From positions 65,526,142-65,590,141 of the forward strand of contig JAPWDM010000003.1 in assembly GCA_035578155.1 (NCBI GenBank): a stretch of DNA of 64,000 nucleotides, given 5' to 3'. This document shows, one piece after another, positions 60,779 to 64,000 of the stretch. The notes beneath the pieces were generated by a model, which was not told where the DNA came from, made no database searches, and worked only from the letters and a program-made list of their open reading frames with translations. How positions within the stretch are numbered: position 1 is the first letter of the stretch; each line of letters opens with the position of its first letter. A program made the translations under genes and the position numbers. Source of the stretch: Brachynemurus nebulosus (taxonomy: Eukaryota > Arthropoda > Insecta > Neuroptera > Myrmeleontidae).

Positions 60779-61439
60779 CCGTAATTGCGGGTTACTTGAG
60801 CCCAGATTTGCAAATCATCTGATAATTTCAAAAATTGAGCGTAACTGTTATACCTATTTGGGATAGGAAATTCCGTATATTAATCTATATATGACTACGG
60901 TTAGTTTATTATATAGTATGGATCTTTTTCTTATGGCTCATAAATTTTATAGCTTTTTAGATTTTGGGCTCAAGTTAACCACAAGATCGGGTTACTTGAG
61001 CCCAAACCTAAATTTCCAGGTGATTTTCATTTGAAAACAGTTTGAGACCATGTAGGATGTTGGTTACTAGTTAAAACATTGTACAAACATATAAGGCACT
61101 TTACTTATTCAATACTCTTATCGCGGCATCCTGCATAACGCAGCGAATTTCCGTTTACAAAAATTAGTTTTTCTCGGAAACTAGTTGACATAGATTAATA
61201 GTTTAAAGACCTTTTTTGTGTGATTTTTTCTCCTCGTTCCAATAGTGTAAAAATTTTTGAATAAGGAGAAATTTTGGAAAAAAAGTTATTTTTTTCATGA
61301 AAATTTCCAAAAATAACATGTTTTGGGCATCGGACTACTACATCTACTATTGACTAATATAAGCACAAAACAGGAAATAATACTTTTTCCGTTTTGGGCT
61401 CAAGTTACACCACAGAACTCAAATAACCCGCAATTGCAG
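60779..61439. mobile_element. Element with repeated GGGTTACTTGAGCCC motif
   Basis: The ends CCGTAATTGCGGGTTACTTG and CAAATAACCCGCAATTGCAG are inverted and bordered by TA (60777-60778, 61440-61441). GGGTTACTTGAGCCC or a variant occurs near 60791, 60963 (-), 60987, 61394 (-) and 61417 (-). An R3 fragment (61120-61340) is nested within. No coding sequence. Confidence 0.85.
61120..61340 (-). mobile_element. R3 fragment nested in the 60779 element
   Basis: Begins TCGCGGCATCCTGCATAACG followed by GCGAATTTCCGTTTAC and runs through the GTGTGATTTTTTCTCC and GTTTTGGGCATCGGAC blocks. It stops before the TA tract. Same orientation as R3 copy B. Its 3' half is missing. Confidence 0.75.
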
Positions 61440-61441
61440 TA

Positions 61442-64000
61442 TGCATATTTTTAATATACCGGACAACAAGATAAATTGGAACCTTACATTCAACTTGGAG
61501 TTGGAGTCAATTTGCAATAAACTCAAATTTATTCCTCTTCATACCGCATTTCCTGTAGACCCCCTTTTATGGCACATTAAGCCCCCCCCCAAAAAAAAAA
61601 GTTTATAAAACCTATCGAAAAATCGAAAACGTATTTCGATTAAGTTAAACCATAAAAATTTCAAATTAAATAACACCGGCCGTTAACAATAGAAAGTTAT
61701 TAGTGTAAAAAACATATTTCAATAGTTTTTCCCATAAAAAAAAATCTTTTTTTTTCAGCACACATTTCGTTCGCATTATTCGCGCCGCATCAAAAGACAC
61801 AAAGCATGCGGCAGCAAAAGCGAGGAATATGTATTTTTTTTTTGTCTGTAATCATTCCCGTGCAGTTGAACGTATCAAAAATTAATATTGAAGTTCGTTC
61901 CAGCACACATAAAGCAGACAAGTTTATGGGTGCAGCATCTACGTAACTACGTAAAATATTTGATACCACAAAATGGGATAATCATATTTTCCACGAATGC
62001 GAACGTGAAAATAATCCTTTTGAATAGTCGTTGTGTTAATTTATTGATGCCATTTTTTAGTATTAACTTTTCAGTAGTTTTTTTATTGAGAAAAAAAAAT
62101 TTACTATGTATAGAAGAAAATATTCAAAAATGTAGCGCCGCCAGTACCTACCTACTCATGAAGTGTAAATGACTTTTTATCTACGATATATGTATAACCA
62201 AATGTACAGGTAAACCTTTTTTGACGCGGTGAATAAAGACCGCATAAAAAAAATCACAAAAAAAAAAATATATTCAAAAATATCATAAATACACATATGT
62301 ACCGGCAGAATTAGCGGAACATACAAAAAATCGGCAAAAATCAAACAAACCATTTAATTTCAAGAAAATATTAATCTTATTTAATTATACATTTAAAATT
62401 ACATGTTCACAAGTCGATATACCTTTATTTTCGGTAGCAAAACAAGTAACTATATAAAATGGCAAATTTTTGGAATCTTATGTCGTCTGCCAAACTTAAT
62501 CTCGCGCACGTCAACATAAGGGCAAACCACCTTAATAAATAATTTATATCATTTTGACACCCCCCCCTCCATAAAGACTTCAAATTTTTTGCTACCAGCC
62601 ATTCTATACGTGTATTTTATGGAATAACAACATTATGCTTTTAAAAGGTTAGTTTTCATAGGAAAAAAATAAAATTAACTAAAATTTCAATGCCCGACAC
62701 AATGGTCGCTACTAGACGTAGGTATAGGTATACTATCGAATACTAGCCATTAGTTTAATAATTTTCACTTCGCCATAACGATAATAATAATATAACAAAT
62801 TATAGACGTATACACTACAGATACAGGGGCGTAAGTGAAGTGACGTTAGGGGCGTTAGGGTTCCAAAAAAAAAAAATCCGGGAAATTGCGTCAAATAAAA
62901 ATCGCAGTTAATCCACAGGAAAAAAAATTTATCCGTAATTTCTTACAAGCTACACCCTCCTGTGGGGTACCATTAGAGAAAATTTGTAAAATTAAAGTTG
63001 TTTTTATCCGTATTCCATTTCTGGTCTCACTTGCGAAATACTGAGCTTCAAAGTTAATTCTTTTTTTCCACCCTCCTGTGCTCTCCGTAGTTTTCCCAAA
63101 AATTCAAAAAGTAATCTAAAGTAGGGAAAATGGTCCCCAGTAGCCGAAACAAACCATTAAGAGAAATGCTGCAAAATGCACTAAATTTACATGTTTACGG
63201 GAACCAAGTGATCCCGAAATTGATCCTCAAAGTAACACAATATGTGTAGGTAACATTGTCGAATATGTTTACCAATATTTATAATAAAATGTACCTACAG
63301 TTAATTTTTATCTAAAAAGAAACGATTTTGCGCGGATGTATGAGGTGAGGGACATACTTATACAACACCACATGTACAATCTTTATATCATAGACATTAG
63401 AAAGGGAAGGATCAGTAATTTATATTACGTACACGTTAAAAAGAGACAAATATTATAAGTAGCATGTAAATTTCCAATATAAATTTCTCTTTCTAAGATA
63501 CCCTAGACTTTAAAATTAAAATTGAAGAGTAGTCAGTCATGTTTTGTATTGCAAATTTGAAAAAATAATGTAAAAATTTTCACCATTTTTACTTTTTGCG
63601 TTTTTCGGTATATTTTTTTAAAGAAAATATTATGGCAACTTGTCCTGCTTACAAATGTAAAAACCCTATTAAAAAAAAGCACAAGAAATAACATTTCACC
63701 CATAAGATGTTTTTGACATATTTTTGACATAATATATTAGCCGTCTCTTTGAAAAAATATTTGCGTATAGGTATACATTTTAAATTAAATAATAATTTAA
63801 TATTACATATCAAGTATGCAAAGGATGTAAAGCATGATAAAGTTCACTTATGATAAATTGACCACTTTTCTTATGTGAATTCAATAGTAAATGTAGTCAA
63901 CTTATTTGAAATGAATTATTTCTATATACATATTATTTATAAACATTTAATTTTGTTGCCGCCACTGTCCAGTACTTGCATAACTTTTGCTTCAATAAAA
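61442..64000. other. Intergenic, nothing recognised
   Basis: A/T-rich to the window end. ACAGGGGCGTAAGTGAAGTG near 62822 resembles a hAT-type terminus but no partner was found. C-runs at 61582 and 62561. The frames at 61888-62172 and 63533-63730 show no domain. Confidence 0.45.

Noticed and set aside
1..64000. Integrated viral genes
   Set aside because: No frame with polymerase, capsid, integrase or reverse-transcriptase motifs was seen.

Overview
The window looks like nuclear DNA of an insect. It is strongly A/T-rich, full of (TA)n microsatellites and short non-autonomous transposons, and carries one clear protein gene whose protein is a metazoan-type leucine-rich-repeat (LRR) receptor. No operons, bacterial genes, rRNA or convincing functional tRNA genes were seen. 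The insect order cannot be settled from this sequence alone.

The one confident gene (24950-28006, + strand) has a 1018-codon reading frame without introns. It encodes a type I membrane protein with a signal peptide, an LRR N-terminal cysteine cap, about 19 LRRs, a reduced C-terminal cap, a long Ser/Thr/Asn-rich stalk, one transmembrane helix and a 42-residue tail. A CpG-richer 0.5 kb upstream probably holds the promoter and 5' UTR. A likely 3' UTR runs to a poly(A) signal near 29806, with a hairpin just after the stop codon and a nested inverted-repeat element inside it.

The rest is a transposon graveyard. 1-24 kb holds TTAA-target elements (families here called F1 and F2), a TA-cored family (R3), a hAT-type MITE with a perfect 8-bp duplication, several TA-target MITEs, a foldback element, a 226-bp tandem array and a 170-bp tandem array. 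One F1 copy has jumped into the 170-bp array and duplicated TTAA. 28-64 kb holds more hAT-, Tigger-, Kolobok/piggyBac- and mariner-like remnants, including a fragment of a mariner/Tc1 transposase frame, SINE-like pieces with Pol III box B sequences, and four GC-rich long-arm hairpins, two of which share a core while their arms differ.

Three features stand out. (1) Several unrelated TIR elements each carry many internal copies, in both orientations, of their own terminal motif. (2) The long-arm hairpins have perfect 34- and 41-bp arms. (3) Many different element families use TTAA targets. No complete transposase gene is visible, so any mobilising enzyme would have to come from elsewhere in the genome.
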